A stretch of DNA of 64,000 nucleotides. It comes from Erysipelotrichaceae bacterium. GTDB lineage: Bacteria; Bacillota_I; Bacilli_A; Erysipelotrichales; Erysipelotrichaceae. The notes beneath the pieces were generated by a model. The model ran no database searches and had not been told where the DNA came from. It saw only the letters and a program-made list of their open reading frames with translations. How positions within the stretch are numbered: the first letter of the stretch is position 1; each line of letters opens with the position of its first letter. A program made the position numbers and the translations under genes. Positions 1 to 8,860 of the stretch are shown here, in pieces. Location of the stretch: the NCBI GenBank assembly GCA_017404785.1, contig JAFRBQ010000009.1, forward strand, positions 1 through 64,000. Direction: 5' to 3'.

Positions 1-91
1 CACTGCATCCGGCCTGTTCAGGCTTTTCAGTCCATACACCTTTCTTATAATCCTCAACACATTTCAGTTTGAATTTCCAGTCATACTTCAT
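1..91 (-). CDS. IS3-type transposase OrfA, N-terminal fragment (partial at window edge)
   Basis: ATG at 91 (minus strand) is preceded by AAGGAGGG at a normal distance. The visible 30 residues (MKYDWKFKLKCVEDYKKG...) match the start of IS3-family OrfA proteins, which open with a short basic helix leading into a helix-turn-helix that binds the terminal repeats. Only the beginning is visible, so it cannot be said whether the gene is intact. It is divergent from the pruA promoter 60 bp away. Confidence 0.5.
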   Translation of the reverse strand, partial: MKYDWKFKLKCVEDYKKGVWTEKPEQAGCS

Positions 92-133
92 TTAAAAACC
101 CTCCTTACTGGTTTGTCCAGTTTGGAGGGTACA
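1..133 (-). mobile_element. Left end of an IS3-family-like insertion sequence (partial)
   Basis: The block running off the window edge reads as the start of a transposase gene on the minus strand. On that strand it is preceded by TGTACCCTCCAAACTGGAC (ending at 133), which looks like an IS3/IS150-type terminal repeat beginning with TG. The opposite end lies outside the window, so the element cannot be closed and any target duplication is unseen. The element boundary is inferred. Confidence 0.35.
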
Positions 134-154
134 TATCAGATCGTTGATACCCTC

Positions 155-184
155 TTGTCATAAATAATTGAGAAAAATTATAAT
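155..184 (+). promoter_or_regulatory. Probable sigma-A promoter of pruA-rocD
   Basis: TTGTCA (155-160), an 18-base spacer and TATAAT (179-184). The resulting 5' leader of about 120 bases before the pruA start ends in a clear AAGGAGG. A run of seven T at 274-280 follows only a weak hairpin, so I see no convincing attenuator in the leader. Confidence 0.55.
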
Positions 185-311
185 CATATTATGTAAATGT
201 CAGTATATCAGACATGGTCAGTCATCTTGTTTTTGTGATGGAAAGGATCCTGAAACTTCCTCACGAGAAACGGATTTTTTTGTTTTAATCATCAGTCAAA
301 AAGGAGGAATT

Positions 312-1940
312 ATGTCAAACGCTTATTTCACCATCGCTCGTCCTGAAAACGACGCATTCCACGCATATCTGAGCGGATCAAAAGAACGTGCAGAACTCAA
401 GGAAGAACTTGCCCGTCAGGCTGCGCAGGTCGTAAAGATCCCGCTGATCATCGGCGGTAAAGAGATCTATACGGAAAAGACTTTCAAGGTCACGATGCCG
501 CATGATCATGGTCATGTGATAGCCGAATGTTCGCTCGCCGGTGAAAAAGAACTGACGATGGCTGTGGATGCCGCACTGGCAGCCAAGAAAGCCTGGGAGG
601 AGATGCCCTGGGAACATCGTTCAGCCATCTTCTTAAAAGCTGCTGACATGATCACCGGTCCTTACCGCAAGGTATTGAATGCTGCGACGATGCTGGGACA
701 GTCCAAGACTGTCTTCCAGGCAGAGATCGATATCGCTGAATTGGCCGACTTCCTTCGTTTCGGTGTCTGGTCAGCTCAGGAGATCTTCAAGGATCAGCCG
801 GCTTCCATACCGGGTATCTGGGACCGTCAGGACTACCGTGCTTTAGACGGATTCATCTGTGCCATCACGCCGTTCAATTTCACTTCCATCGGCGGTAACC
901 TTCCGACAGCACCGGCGATCGTCGGCAATGTCGCCGTCTGGAAACCGTCCCGTACGGCCGTTCTGGCAAATTACTATTATATGAAACTGCTCATGAACTG
1001 CGGTCTTCCGGCCGGTGTCATCAATTTCGTGCCGTCTGAAGGAAGCGACGTAGGAAAATATGTCCTCTCCCGCAAGGAACTGGCAGGTTTCCATTTCACA
1101 GGTTCCACTGAAGTCTTCCAGGGCGTCTGGAAGCAGATCGGTGAGAATATATCATCTTACTGCAATTATCCGCGCATCGTCGGTGAGACAGGAGGCAAGG
1201 ATTTCATCTTCGCTCACAATAGTGCCGATATCCGTCCGCTGGCAGCGGCACTGATCCGCGGTTCCTTCGAGTATCAGGGTCAGAAATGTTCAGCCTGCTC
1301 ACGTGCTTTCATTCCTGAAAGCATCTGGCCTGAGGTCCTTTCGACCATGAAGGAGATGATGAAGGAAGTGAAGATGGGCGATGTTCAGGATTTCGATACT
1401 TTCCTGGCTGCCGTCATCGACAAGGCATCGTTTGAACGCTGCAGAGATTATCTCGACAGAGCAAAGAAGAGTCCGGATTGTCAGATCGTGATCGGCGGCG
1501 GATATGATGATTCCAAGGGCTGGTTCATTGAACCGACCGTCATCGTCTGTAAGAAGCCGGATTATGAATCGATGGTCAAAGAGATCTTCGGACCGATCCT
1601 TTCCGTATATGTCTATCCTGATTACAAACTGGAAGAGACGCTGAAGATCTGTGATGAGGCTTCTCCTTATGCTTTGACCGGTGCCGTATTCGGCCAGGAC
1701 CGTGAAGCTATCGTCATGATGGAAAAAGCACTCCTTCATGCGGAAGGAAATTTCTACATCAATGACAAGTGTACCGGTGCAGTCGTCGGTCAGCAGCCGT
1801 TCGGCGGTGCCCGTCAGTCCGGTACGAACGATAAAGCCGGTACGGTACTCAATATGATCCGCTGGATGTCTCCGCATTCCGTTAAGGAGACGTTCAATCC
1901 TTCTGACGCGATCGTTTATCCGTACATGTCAGAAAAGTAA
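312..1940 (+). CDS. pruA: L-glutamate gamma-semialdehyde (1-pyrroline-5-carboxylate) dehydrogenase
   Basis: The product oxidises glutamate semialdehyde/P5C to glutamate with NAD+, the last step of proline and ornithine breakdown. The 542-residue length and the N-terminal arm match the long ALDH4A1-like P5CDH type rather than the ~515-aa Bacillus RocA. A Rossmann segment with PFNFTS and WKPS is visible near residues 185-220. The catalytic base is Glu292 (GETGGKDF) and the nucleophile Cys326 (GQKCSACSR). The start at ATG 312 is set by AAGGAGGAATT just upstream; an in-frame extension to 168 has no ribosome site. It is followed after 21 bp by rocD, so the pair forms an ornithine-to-glutamate route, probably cytosolic. 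Confidence 0.93.
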   Translation: MSNAYFTIARPENDAFHAYLSGSKERAELKEELARQAAQVVKIPLIIGGKEIYTEKTFKVTMPHDHGHVIAECSLAGEKELTMAVDAALAAKKAWEEMPWEHRSAIFLKAADMITGPYRKVLNAATMLGQSKTVFQAEIDIAELADFLRFGVWSAQEIFKDQPASIPGIWDRQDYRALDGFICAITPFNFTSIGGNLPTAPAIVGNVAVWKPSRTAVLANYYYMKLLMNCGLPAGVINFVPSEGSDVGKYVLSRKELAGFHFTGSTEVFQGVWKQIGENISSYCNYPRIVGETGGKDFIFAHNSADIRPLAAALIRGSFEYQGQKCSACSRAFIPESIWPEVLSTMKEMMKEVKMGDVQDFDTFLAAVIDKASFERCRDYLDRAKKSPDCQIVIGGGYDDSKGWFIEPTVIVCKKPDYESMVKEIFGPILSVYVYPDYKLEETLKICDEASPYALTGAVFGQDREAIVMMEKALLHAEGNFYINDKCTGAVVGQQPFGGARQSGTNDKAGTVLNMIRWMSPHSVKETFNPSDAIVYPYMSEK

Positions 1941-1961
1941 CAACAGAAGAAGGCAGTAACT

Positions 1962-3155
1962 ATGTATACATCAAAAGAAATAATCGAGAAAACGAACAGA
2001 TACGGTGCTCATAACTATGCACCGAAACCGGTCGTGATCGCCAAAGCTGAAGGAGCTGTCGTAACCGATCCGGAAGGGAAACAGTATTATGACATGCTGT
2101 CGGCCTATTCAGCACATAACTTCGGTCATCGTCATCCGGAGATCCTCGCTGCGGCCAAGGAACAGCTGGATAAATGTACACTGACCAGCCGTGCTTTTCA
2201 TTGCGAGAATCTTGGTGAATTCTACGAAAGTCTTAGCAGGCTGACGGGCAAGGACATGATCTTGCCGATGAACACCGGGGCAGAAGCAGTCGAGACGGCA
2301 CTGAAGACAGCACGTCTCTGGGGCAACCGCATCAAGGGTGTTGAGAACGGCAGACAGCAGATCATCACCTGTGCCGGCAACTTTCACGGGCGTACGATCG
2401 CGATCATCAGTTTTTCGACTGACCCGCTGGCCAGAGACGGCTACGGTCCGTACTGTCCGGGTTTCGTAACGATCCCTTATGGCGATGCGAAAGCACTCCG
2501 TGATGCCATCACACCGGATACCGTCGCTTTCCTGGCTGAACCGATCCAGGGCGAGGCTGGTATCATCGTCCCGCCTGATGGCTGGCTTAAGGAAGTCAGA
2601 GAGATCTGTACAGAAAACAATATTCTGTTCCTGGCAGATGAGGTCCAGACCGGATTTGCCCGTACGGGCGATATGTTCGCCTGCTGGCATGAAGATGTGA
2701 TCCCGGATATCTACATCATGGGCAAGGCTCTCGGTGGCGGTGTCATGCCGTTATCAGCGATCGCCGCCAATGAAGATATCCTCGGTCTGTACACACCTGG
2801 TTCTCACGGTTCCACCTTCGGCGGCAATCCTTTGGCCTGTGCCTGTGGCATCAAGGCGATCGAGATCGTTCAGCGTGATGACTATCCGAAAATAGCACGT
2901 GAGAAGGGAAAGCATTTCATGGACGGTCTGAAGAAGATCAATAACCCGGAGATCAAAGAGATCCGCGGCCGCGGCATGATGGTTGGAGTCGAATTCTACA
3001 GTGATGCCTTTGATTACGTCAAGGCCTGCATCCATGAGGGCGTTTTGTGCAAGGAGACTCATGATCACACGATTCGTTTTGCACCGCCGATCCCTATCTC
3101 CTATGAGCAGTTGGATGATGCTCTGGAGAGGATCACGAGGGCATTAAGCAAATAA
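1962..3155 (+). CDS. rocD: Ornithine aminotransferase (class III PLP)
   Basis: The enzyme transfers the delta-amino group of ornithine to 2-oxoglutarate, giving glutamate semialdehyde, the substrate of the upstream pruA product. At 397 residues it is full length. Visible are the PLP-phosphate segment NTGAEAVETALK, the aspartate of FLADEVQTGFARTG that contacts the pyridine nitrogen, and the Schiff-base lysine Lys255 in MGKALGGG. It starts 21 bp after pruA with an AGAAGAAGG ribosome site and surely shares its transcript. Acetylornithine aminotransferase is the main alternative, but pairing with a P5C dehydrogenase argues for OAT. Confidence 0.9.
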   Translation: MYTSKEIIEKTNRYGAHNYAPKPVVIAKAEGAVVTDPEGKQYYDMLSAYSAHNFGHRHPEILAAAKEQLDKCTLTSRAFHCENLGEFYESLSRLTGKDMILPMNTGAEAVETALKTARLWGNRIKGVENGRQQIITCAGNFHGRTIAIISFSTDPLARDGYGPYCPGFVTIPYGDAKALRDAITPDTVAFLAEPIQGEAGIIVPPDGWLKEVREICTENNILFLADEVQTGFARTGDMFACWHEDVIPDIYIMGKALGGGVMPLSAIAANEDILGLYTPGSHGSTFGGNPLACACGIKAIEIVQRDDYPKIAREKGKHFMDGLKKINNPEIKEIRGRGMMVGVEFYSDAFDYVKACIHEGVLCKETHDHTIRFAPPIPISYEQLDDALERITRALSK

Positions 3156-3205
3156 GTATCCCTGTGATCACAGATGTATCAGGAGGATCTTTGAGGAAGA
3201 AAAAT

Positions 3206-3427
3206 ATGAAAAAAGCTTTACTGGTTGCAGGTATCGTGATGATCATTGCCTGTGTATTATCTATGATATATGCCGGACTGAATCTGTTCGGATACTATCG
3301 TGTACTTGACGGATCAGCTTCCCTGTACAGGAGGCTACATGATACCGCGATAACTTTCGGGATCATTGCTCTTGTTCTGGGACTGATCGGAACAGTATGC
3401 CTGGTGATCCGTTCCAGAATCAGTTAG
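3206..3427 (+). CDS. Small two-helix membrane protein, unknown function
   Basis: A 73-residue protein with two predicted membrane helices (roughly residues 3-25 and 43-68) separated by a short polar loop. No family is recognised. ATG 3206 is chosen because GAGGAAG lies six bases upstream; a TTG at 3191 just after AGGAGG is the alternative and would add five basic residues. It lies 50 bp after rocD and before a terminator, so it may be the last gene of that operon. No function is proposed. Confidence 0.6.
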   Translation: MKKALLVAGIVMIIACVLSMIYAGLNLFGYYRVLDGSASLYRRLHDTAITFGIIALVLGLIGTVCLVIRSRIS

Positions 3428-3460
3428 TTTAAAGAAAACAGATATATCATGATCAGCAGA

Positions 3461-3486
3461 AAGGCGCTAACAGCGCCTTTTTTCGT
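3461..3486 (+). terminator. Rho-independent terminator
   Basis: AAGGCGCT-AAC-AGCGCCTT hairpin followed by TTTTTTCG. It closes the pruA-rocD unit. Confidence 0.85.
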
Positions 3487-3561
3487 TATTTTGTCTGAAT
3501 TCAGTTAGAGTTCACATTTCTTTACTATGATAGAAAACGGTTGAAAAAAAGGAGCTGCGAA

Positions 3562-4254
3562 ATGGAACAGGAAAAGCATTATCGTCACGAACTGAAATAT
3601 GCCATACCTTATGCGGAATATGTTGCCATGCGTAACAGACTTCGTACAGTCATGAAGCAAGATCCTCATGTATCTGCAGACGGACTGTACAGAATCAGAA
3701 GTGTCTACTTCGACAACAGTGATGACAAAGCACTGCTGGAAAAGGTCAACGGCATCGCCAAGCGGGAGAAGTTCCGTATCCGCTACTACAATGATGATCT
3801 CTCGTTCATTACTCTGGAAAAGAAGATGAAGATCAATGATCTGTGTCTGAAATACGATGCGACGATCAGTGAAGAAGAATTCCGGAAGATCATGAAGGGA
3901 GATTATGAATGGATGAAGGAGTATCCTGATGAACTGGTCAGAGAATTCTATGCGAAGATCAGATATCAGCTCCTCAGACCTAAAGTGCTGGTATCTTACG
4001 TCAGAGAACCTTATATCTTCGCCGCAGGCAATGTCCGGGTCACCTTTGATTCAAAGATCCGTACCAGTCTCTTCCGTCAGGATCTGCTTAGTGAAGAGAT
4101 TAATGATATAAGTGCGACGGAAACACCGCAGGATATGTTTCTGGAAATTAAATATGATGCCTTTCTGCCTGAAATAATTCAGGATCTGATACAGGTAAAA
4201 GGAATGAGACAGCAGGCTTTCTCAAAATACGGTGCCTGCCGGACATTCGGTTGA
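3562..4254 (+). CDS. VTC-domain (polyphosphate-polymerase-like) protein
   Basis: The 230-residue product has the marks of the VTC/CYTH-like tunnel fold: HELKYAI at the N-terminus, RIRSVYFDN, REKFRIRYYN and LEKKMKI, which supply the basic and acidic residues lining the phosphate tunnel. Yeast Vtc4 makes polyphosphate, but in bacteria this stand-alone domain is usually found with DUF4956 and CotH genes and its reaction is unproven. ATG 3562 follows AAGGAG; an in-frame TTG at 3541 is less likely. It is first in a three-gene cluster with the next two genes (gaps 32 and 15 bp). Confidence 0.8.
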   Translation: MEQEKHYRHELKYAIPYAEYVAMRNRLRTVMKQDPHVSADGLYRIRSVYFDNSDDKALLEKVNGIAKREKFRIRYYNDDLSFITLEKKMKINDLCLKYDATISEEEFRKIMKGDYEWMKEYPDELVREFYAKIRYQLLRPKVLVSYVREPYIFAAGNVRVTFDSKIRTSLFRQDLLSEEINDISATETPQDMFLEIKYDAFLPEIIQDLIQVKGMRQQAFSKYGACRTFG

Positions 4255-4286
4255 TAAATGTTTGTTAAATATGGGGGAAAAATAAA

Positions 4287-4958
4287 ATGACATTCAGTGA
4301 TATTTTCAAATCAAGTTTTCTGGAGAGCGTTACCGAGTTCTCAGTGATCGATACGCTGATCGGCATGCTGTTTGCGCTGGTCATCGGTCTGTACATCTTC
4401 CTGATCTACAAGAAGACGTTCAGCGGTATCATGTATTCTACCGGTTTTGCGATGACCCTGGTCGGCCTTTCACTGGTAACGACGCTGGTCATCATGGCCG
4501 TTACATCCAATGTCGTACTGTCATTAGGTATGGTCGGTGCTCTGTCGATCGTCCGTTTCCGTACAGCGATCAAGGAACCGATGGAGATCGTCTTCCTGTT
4601 CTGGGCTCTGGCTGTCGGTATCGTCATCGGTGCCGGTATGATCCCATTGGCTGTCATCGGTTCAGTGATCATCGGTCTGATCCTGGTCATCTTCTCCAGT
4701 CAGAAATTCCACAATATACCTTATATCCTGATCGTCAGCTGTGCTGATGAAAAAGCTGAGCAGGAAGCCATGAACGTTATCGAAAAGTCCGTTGACAAGT
4801 TCATCATCAAATCGAAGACCGTCAACAACGCCGGTATCGAACTGACAGCTGAGATCAGAGTGAAAGATGATTCGACCGGTTTCGTCAACAGCGTCAATGA
4901 TGTTAATGGCGTATCCGGTGCTACCCTTGTGACCTTTAACGGGGAATACATGGCCTAA
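4287..4958 (+). CDS. DUF4956 membrane protein
   Basis: A 223-residue integral membrane protein with about four helices in the first 140 residues, then a soluble C-terminal domain of about 80 residues. The segment LSIVRFRTAIKEPMEIVFLFWALAVGIVIG between helices is the hallmark of DUF4956. It is preceded by GGGGGAAA at a good distance. DUF4956 proteins are regularly encoded between a VTC-domain protein and a CotH-type protein, exactly as here; a shared role in surface phosphorylation or export is commonly suspected but not established. Confidence 0.82.
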   Translation: MTFSDIFKSSFLESVTEFSVIDTLIGMLFALVIGLYIFLIYKKTFSGIMYSTGFAMTLVGLSLVTTLVIMAVTSNVVLSLGMVGALSIVRFRTAIKEPMEIVFLFWALAVGIVIGAGMIPLAVIGSVIIGLILVIFSSQKFHNIPYILIVSCADEKAEQEAMNVIEKSVDKFIIKSKTVNNAGIELTAEIRVKDDSTGFVNSVNDVNGVSGATLVTFNGEYMA

Positions 4959-4973
4959 AAGGAGGCAGCGATT

Positions 4974-6989
4974 ATGGCTGCAAACAGACATATTTCCAAA
5001 ATAATAATCGCGCTTACGGCCATTGCTGTCCTGCTGTGTTTCCTGGCTATCGGTTATGCTGACAAGCTGAATAAACTGTTTGGAGGCAGCAGTGTCACGA
5101 TGGAATATGAATCCAAACTGTTCAATACTGATGAGGTCATCAGTATCGATATACAGATGGATGAGGACGAATGGGAAAAGATGCTGGCGAATGCCTCATC
5201 TGAAGAGTATTACGTCTGCGATGTCGTGATCAACGGCAAGAAGATCAGAAATGTCGCCATCAGGCCTAAAGGCAATACCAGTCTTTCCGCGATCATGATG
5301 GATCCTGATTCCGACCGTTTCTCTCTGAAACTGGAATTCGATCACTTTGTGGACGGACAGACGTGCTTCGGTCTCGATAAGCTGATCCTGAACAACAATT
5401 ATGCTGATGCCACCAACATGAAGGAGGCCATCATCTATGATATGTTCCAGTATCTGGGAGCTGATGCATCCTTATATAATTACGCGGAAGTATCAGTAAA
5501 CGGTGAATACTGGGGCGTCTATCTGGCACTGGAAGGTGTCGAACAGAGCTTCATGTTACGAAACTATGGCACACAGGACGGCGAACTTTATAAGCCTGAT
5601 ACGATGGAGATGGGCGGCGGAAGCAGTTCTTCCTCATCAGGTCCTTCGATGCCTGGCATGAGCTTCCCTTCAGGAGGCGGCTCAGGTTTCGGCGGCATGA
5701 CTCCTCCGTCAGGTGATTTCCCTTCAGACGGCAACTTCGAGATGCCGGAAGGAAGTTTTCCTGGAAATGGGGAAAGACCTGAAGGCAACGGTTTCAACTT
5801 CAATGGTGGAGGAAGACCGGATGGTGAGAGCGAAGGTGATCCTTCTTCCAGCGGTTTCCCTAGTGGCGAAAAACCGGAAGGCTTCAGCTTCAGCGGTGAA
5901 GGAAGATCGGAAGGCGGCTTCAGCTTTGACAGCGAAAACATGCCTGATATGGGTGATTTCGATCCATCCGAAATGGGTGGCGGATTCTCCATGGGTGGCA
6001 ATGGTGGCGCCAATCTGAATTATACTGATGATGATCTCGACAGTTATTCAACGATCTGGGAAGCCGAGATCACCGGCACCAGCAAAAACGATCACCGTCG
6101 GGTAGTAACTGCTTTAAAGAATATTTCTGAAGGAAATGATCTGGAGAAATATCTCGATGTCGACAATGTTCTGAAATACATGGCTGTGCATACCTTCGCG
6201 GTCAATATGGACTCGCTTTCAGGATCGATGTCGCACAACTACTATCTCTATGAATATGACGGTCAGCTCAACATCCTGCCTTGGGACTATAATCTGTCCT
6301 TAGGCGGCATGTCCATGAACAGCAACAATACCGGTACGGATATCGTCAATGATGCGATCGATACACCATTCTCCGGAACGAAGTTCTTTGATTCCTTGCT
6401 GGAAAACGATGAGTATAGAGAAAGATATCATGAGTATCTGCAGCAGCTGGTCGATGAGTATGTGAACGGCGGACGCTTCGATGAAGTATACAGCCGGATC
6501 AGAAATCAGATCGATGAGCTGGTCAAGAACGACCCTACAGCGTTCTTCAGCTATGAGGAATATGATAAGGCAACAGGTATCCTGTATGAGATCATAAAAC
6601 TGCGTGCTGAAAGTATCGACGGTCAGATCAAGGGTACGATTCCTTCAACAGATGCCGGACAGCGTGAGGATTCATCTGCACTGATCGATGCATCGCATCT
6701 TGATGTCTCGGCGATGGGTGAATTCGATATGGGCGGTTTCTCCGATAGAGACTCTGATGAGGATCCTGATTCTGAAGAAGGAGGCAGACCGGAAATGGGA
6801 GGCTTTGATTTCTCGAATATGGATTTCCCGTTTGACGGAGAAAGGCCTTCGGCAGACGGCATGATGCCATCCTTCGGCAATCAGTACGGAGGAATATCGA
6901 AGATAAAGAATCTGCTTGTCTTCGGTGCCTGCCTGCTCGGCATGCTGGTGGCACTGTTCATCGTAAAGCGAAATAAACGGGTTAAATAA
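4974..6989 (+). CDS. CotH-type secreted/membrane kinase-like protein with low-complexity insert
   Basis: A 671-residue extracellular protein with an N-terminal membrane segment (about 8-28) and a C-terminal membrane helix followed by KRNKRVK (about 645-671). Its CotH core is visible in VAIRPKGNTSL (about 103), LDKLILNN, GEYWGVYLALE and the later NILPWDYNLSLGG, the DxD-like metal region of CotH kinases. Between the halves sits a Gly/Ser/Pro/Met-rich, Glu-bearing insert (about residues 208-350), and a second such patch precedes the C-terminal helix. CotH of Bacillus phosphorylates spore-coat proteins; here it is likely a surface kinase acting with the VTC and DUF4956 neighbours. The start at 4974 has GGAGGCAG upstream. 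Confidence 0.82.
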   Translation: MAANRHISKIIIALTAIAVLLCFLAIGYADKLNKLFGGSSVTMEYESKLFNTDEVISIDIQMDEDEWEKMLANASSEEYYVCDVVINGKKIRNVAIRPKGNTSLSAIMMDPDSDRFSLKLEFDHFVDGQTCFGLDKLILNNNYADATNMKEAIIYDMFQYLGADASLYNYAEVSVNGEYWGVYLALEGVEQSFMLRNYGTQDGELYKPDTMEMGGGSSSSSSGPSMPGMSFPSGGGSGFGGMTPPSGDFPSDGNFEMPEGSFPGNGERPEGNGFNFNGGGRPDGESEGDPSSSGFPSGEKPEGFSFSGEGRSEGGFSFDSENMPDMGDFDPSEMGGGFSMGGNGGANLNYTDDDLDSYSTIWEAEITGTSKNDHRRVVTALKNISEGNDLEKYLDVDNVLKYMAVHTFAVNMDSLSGSMSHNYYLYEYDGQLNILPWDYNLSLGGMSMNSNNTGTDIVNDAIDTPFSGTKFFDSLLENDEYRERYHEYLQQLVDEYVNGGRFDEVYSRIRNQIDELVKNDPTAFFSYEEYDKATGILYEIIKLRAESIDGQIKGTIPSTDAGQREDSSALIDASHLDVSAMGEFDMGGFSDRDSDEDPDSEEGGRPEMGGFDFSNMDFPFDGERPSADGMMPSFGNQYGGISKIKNLLVFGACLLGMLVALFIVKRNKRVK

Positions 6990-7000
6990 TATACTGATTA

Positions 7001-7027
7001 GAGACTGTTATGACAGTCTCTTTTTTG
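7001..7027 (+). terminator. Rho-independent terminator
   Basis: GAGACTGT-TA-TGACAGTCTC stem followed by TTTTTTGTT, ending the VTC-DUF4956-CotH operon. Confidence 0.85.
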
Positions 7028-7115
7028 TTGAAACTATAAGTAACAGGAATGAGAAGACCCGGTTATGTATAATAAAGGAAAGATAAGTTCCAAACAGATA
7101 AAGGGGGAAAACGAT

Positions 7116-7895
7116 ATGATCAAGATCGAGATGACGATGCGTTCAGCAGTGCTGGATATGGACTGCAAGCTGGAGATGCTTCTGCCGGAAAACAGGAAGA
7201 AGACAGAAGATCTGAGAGGAAAGAAGTATCCTGTTCTTTATGTGCTGCACGGCATGAAGGATGACTGCAGTTCCTGGATCGATATGAGCAATATCAAGCT
7301 GGTGTGCAGAGATCTTGATCTGATTGTGGTCTTTCCGTCCGTCACCAATTCTTCCTATGCAGATATGAAGTACGGTTATGATTACTATACCTATGTCACG
7401 GAAGAACTGCCGCTGAAACTGAAGAACTATTTCCCGATCAGTGACAGAAGAGAAGATACCTTCATCATGGGTGAAAGTATGGGCGGTTACGGGACTCTGA
7501 AGATCGCACTGAACAATCCGGATAAATACGCCAAAGCTGTCTGCCTTTCCGGTCCAAATATCGTTGATTTCCTGGATTATGACAGTAAAGTCACCAAAGC
7601 CAATTTCGGTTCAAGGGAGGAAGTCGAAGGAAGTCACAATGATCTCTGCAAAGTCGTTGATGATCTTAAGGCATATGGAGGTGAGCTTCCTGAACTGGCT
7701 TTCTATTGCGGAACAGAGGACTTTGTCTATGAGGGTTGCCGCAAGATGGCTGATTATGTGAAAGAGAATCTTCCGGCGATGAGAGTGGAAGAAGGATACT
7801 GGAAGGGTGAACATAATTTCTTTTTCTGGAACGAAGCCGTTCCCAAAGCTTTACAGTTCTTCGGCTTTGAGGTAAAGGGAAACAGTATCATCTGA
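7116..7895 (+). CDS. Alpha/beta-hydrolase esterase (esterase D / tributyrin-esterase type)
   Basis: The 259-residue cytosolic protein has the esterase-D/acetyl-esterase layout: LYVLHGMKDD (oxyanion region), nucleophile Ser121 in GESMGGYGT, the acid Asp in YCGTEDF and the His in GEHNFFFW. It probably hydrolyses short acyl esters. ATG 7116 is supported by AAAGGGGG five bases upstream; an in-frame ATG at 7065 has no ribosome site. The next gene starts 21 bp later, so they are likely co-transcribed. Confidence 0.82.
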   Translation: MIKIEMTMRSAVLDMDCKLEMLLPENRKKTEDLRGKKYPVLYVLHGMKDDCSSWIDMSNIKLVCRDLDLIVVFPSVTNSSYADMKYGYDYYTYVTEELPLKLKNYFPISDRREDTFIMGESMGGYGTLKIALNNPDKYAKAVCLSGPNIVDFLDYDSKVTKANFGSREEVEGSHNDLCKVVDDLKAYGGELPELAFYCGTEDFVYEGCRKMADYVKENLPAMRVEEGYWKGEHNFFFWNEAVPKALQFFGFEVKGNSII

Positions 7896-7916
7896 TTATA
7901 AAAGAAGGGAATAAAC

Positions 7917-8681
7917 ATGATTACAGAGTCGTTTGATGACAGATCGCCTGCGAAGATAAATCCGCATATAAAAGAAAACAGAATAAAAACAGAGGCTGTG
8001 ATCTTTACATTTTCATATGTTGTTGAGAAGTATGTCATCGAGAATTATCAGTGCGAGAAGGTCGGAGAACTGAAGATAGCTCACGGGTCGACTGATGTCT
8101 ATTGTTTTGATCATCAGGGAAAGAAGTATGGTTTCTATAAGACCTGGGTCGGAGCTCCATCCTGTGTCGCAACCGTAGAGGAAGTACTGACGATCCTGGA
8201 TACGGACAAAGTGATCCATTTCGGCGGAGCCGGCTGTCTTGATAAAGAGATCGCCAGAGGAAAAGTGATGATACCGACTGAAGCATATCGCGATGAAGGC
8301 ACATCATATCACTATGCTCCAGCATCGGACTACATCAGGATCAGGAATGCGGATATAGTTGCTTCCTGCATGGAAGAAAACGGGATCCCGTACGTCATGG
8401 GCAAGACCTGGACGACGGATGCGTTCTACAGGGAGACATTGAACAACTTTGAGAAGCACAAGGCTGACGGCTGTATTTCCGTGGAGATGGAAGGTTCTGC
8501 TGTTCAGGCAGTATGCGATTTCAGAGGCGTGGAAGTTTATATGTTTTTCACCAGTGGCGATCTGCTGGATGCACCGGAATGGACGAACAGAAAAGAGAAG
8601 GGTCAGATCAGGGATACTCAGCACGATTCAGGACATTTTGAAATAGCACTGAGACTTGCGGAATACGTTTCAGATCGCTGA
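7917..8681 (+). CDS. Nucleoside phosphorylase (uridine/purine phosphorylase family)
   Basis: The 254-residue protein has the PNP/UDP fold signature: phosphate loop region GAPSCVATVEEVL, IHFGGAGCL, and VEMEGSAVQAVC with the Met-Glu that binds ribose. It cleaves nucleosides with phosphate to base plus ribose-1-phosphate. Base preference (uridine or purine) cannot be told from sequence alone. AAAGAAGGG precedes the start. It follows the esterase gene closely and ends just before the structured leader of the GNAT gene. Confidence 0.82.
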   Translation: MITESFDDRSPAKINPHIKENRIKTEAVIFTFSYVVEKYVIENYQCEKVGELKIAHGSTDVYCFDHQGKKYGFYKTWVGAPSCVATVEEVLTILDTDKVIHFGGAGCLDKEIARGKVMIPTEAYRDEGTSYHYAPASDYIRIRNADIVASCMEENGIPYVMGKTWTTDAFYRETLNNFEKHKADGCISVEMEGSAVQAVCDFRGVEVYMFFTSGDLLDAPEWTNRKEKGQIRDTQHDSGHFEIALRLAEYVSDR

Positions 8682-8720
8682 ACATTTCAGTCAGAGAATA
8701 TGTTAGAATAGTGATGCATC

Positions 8721-8834
8721 GGAGGACAGTATGCCGTAGCATAGGGGATCGTAAGTCATAAGACTTGCAGGCCGCCTGTCAGATAAGATGTCGGGTGAGC
8801 CCGGTAATGAATCATTTTTCATGCCGGGCTTTTA
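8721..8834 (+). promoter_or_regulatory. Structured 5' leader with terminator; candidate riboswitch of unassigned class
   Basis: Between a possible -10 (TAGAAT, 8704-8709) and the GNAT gene lies about 140 bases of hairpin-rich sequence. ATGC-CGTA-GCAT, AAGTC-ATAA-GACTT and CAGG-CCG-CCTG are followed by CGGG-TGAG-CCCG, which competes with a full terminator (GCCCGG...CCGGGC then CTTTT, 8799-8833). In addition CCTGTC (8775-8780) can pair with GACAGG (8845-8850), which overlaps the ribosome site. I compared it by eye with T-box, ZTP, THF, fluoride and guanidine consensus features and none fitted. Confidence 0.5.
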
Positions 8835-8860
8835 GTTTCCGGCAGACAGGAGGTAAAACT

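Noticed and set aside
1299-1877. Long minus-strand frame inside pruA
   Set aside because: Shadow of a well-supported gene with strong codon bias on the plus strand.
5588-6013. Minus-strand Pro/Ser-rich frame opposite the CotH insert
   Set aside because: It is the mirror of low-complexity coding DNA, without ribosome site or family features.
8721-8834. Naming the GNAT leader as a ZTP, T-box or THF riboswitch
   Set aside because: CCGCCTG resembles one ZTP piece, but the ACTGGCG part and the GGGC ending are absent; no T-box AGGGTGG sequence and no THF core are present.
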